Of a DNA stretch of 64,000 bases, positions 63,735 to 64,000 are shown one piece after another. The notes below the pieces were generated by a model. That model did not search any database, was not told the origin of the DNA, and saw only the letters and a program-made list of their open reading frames with translations. The translations under genes and the position numbers were made by a program. Within the stretch, counting starts at the first letter, position 1. The number at the start of each line of letters is the position of its first letter. Source of the stretch: Atrichornis clamosus (taxonomy: Eukaryota > Chordata > Aves > Passeriformes > Menuridae). The stretch is from contig WBMZ01014182.1 in the NCBI GenBank assembly GCA_013400975.1, positions 99,743-163,742 of the forward strand, written 5' to 3'.

Positions 63735-64000
63735 CTGAGGCCACTTGGTCTGTTCAGCCTGGAGGAGACTGAGGGGAGACCTCATTGCAGTCTGCAACTT
63801 CCTCGTGAGGGGAAGAGGAGGGGCAGGCACTGATCTCTTCTCTGTGCTGGCCAGTGACAGGACCCGAGGGAACGGCCTGAAGTTGTGTCAGGGAGCTTTA
63901 GGTTGGGTATCAGGAAAAGCTTCTTCACCCAGAGGGTGGTTGGGCACGGGAACAGGCTCCCCAGGGAAGTGGTCACAGCACAAGGCTGACAGAGTTCAAG
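63735..64000 (+). repeat. CR1 LINE fragment, sense, cut by the window edge
   Basis: CTGTTCAGCCTGGAGGAGAC, then GAGGGAACGGCCTGAAG, TTCTTCACCCAGAGGGTGG and CAGGCTCCCCAGGGAAGTGG follow the plus-strand CR1 3' region in order and with little divergence. The copy runs off the window before its 3' terminal repeats. The subtype resembles CR1 copies common in many bird genomes. Confidence 0.92.

Noticed and set aside
30130..64000. Exons of SYT14 or IRF6, the human neighbours of UTP25
   Set aside because: I looked for their characteristic start and domain sequences by eye and found none on either strand; small divergent exons could still be missed.

Overview
This window is vertebrate nuclear DNA, most probably from a bird. 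It contains two intact, intron-containing housekeeping genes with GT-AG introns and CpG-island promoters. The recognisable transposable elements are almost all CR1-type LINE fragments, and that repeat profile together with short introns fits an avian genome. There are no operons, CRISPR arrays, tRNA or rRNA genes, and I see no intact mobile element.

Region by region: 1-820 is AT-rich flank with nothing recognisable. 830-1290 is a CpG island carrying the start of MRPS10. MRPS10 (1117-7790, +) is read as seven coding exons giving 199 residues, a mitochondrial small-subunit ribosomal protein of the uS10 family; a CR1 fragment lies in its first intron. 7.9-14.15 kb is intergenic. 14.16-14.96 kb is a second CpG island carrying the start of UTP25. 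UTP25 (14687-29875, +; also called DIEXF/DEF) has twelve coding exons giving 784 residues, a nucleolar factor of the small-subunit processome. From about 30.1 kb to the end (34 kb) I recognise no gene. That AT-rich stretch holds a decayed CR1 with a readable reverse-transcriptase relic (38.5-39.7 kb), a MIR-like SINE (53.4 kb), a CA/TA microsatellite (47.46 kb), some small palindromes and a tandem duplication, and two opposed CR1 pieces at 63.44-64.0 kb, the second cut by the window edge.

The two genes share a theme, ribosome small subunits: MRPS10 is a component of the mitochondrial 28S subunit, UTP25 helps build the cytosolic 40S subunit in the nucleolus. Nothing suggests they are functionally coupled beyond being adjacent housekeeping genes. 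Their promoters carry fitting motifs: an ETS site and a YY1-type start context for the mitochondrial gene, and a CACGTG E-box for the ribosome-biogenesis gene.

I did not find a novel system. The most interesting items are an in-frame 39-bp tandem duplication in the acidic region of UTP25, a possible alternative MRPS10 start with a presequence-like N-terminus, a convergent pair of CTCF-like motifs around UTP25, and two exon-like segments in the gene-poor region. Exon boundaries were placed by hand from reading frame, splice consensus and remembered family sequence, without alignment tools.
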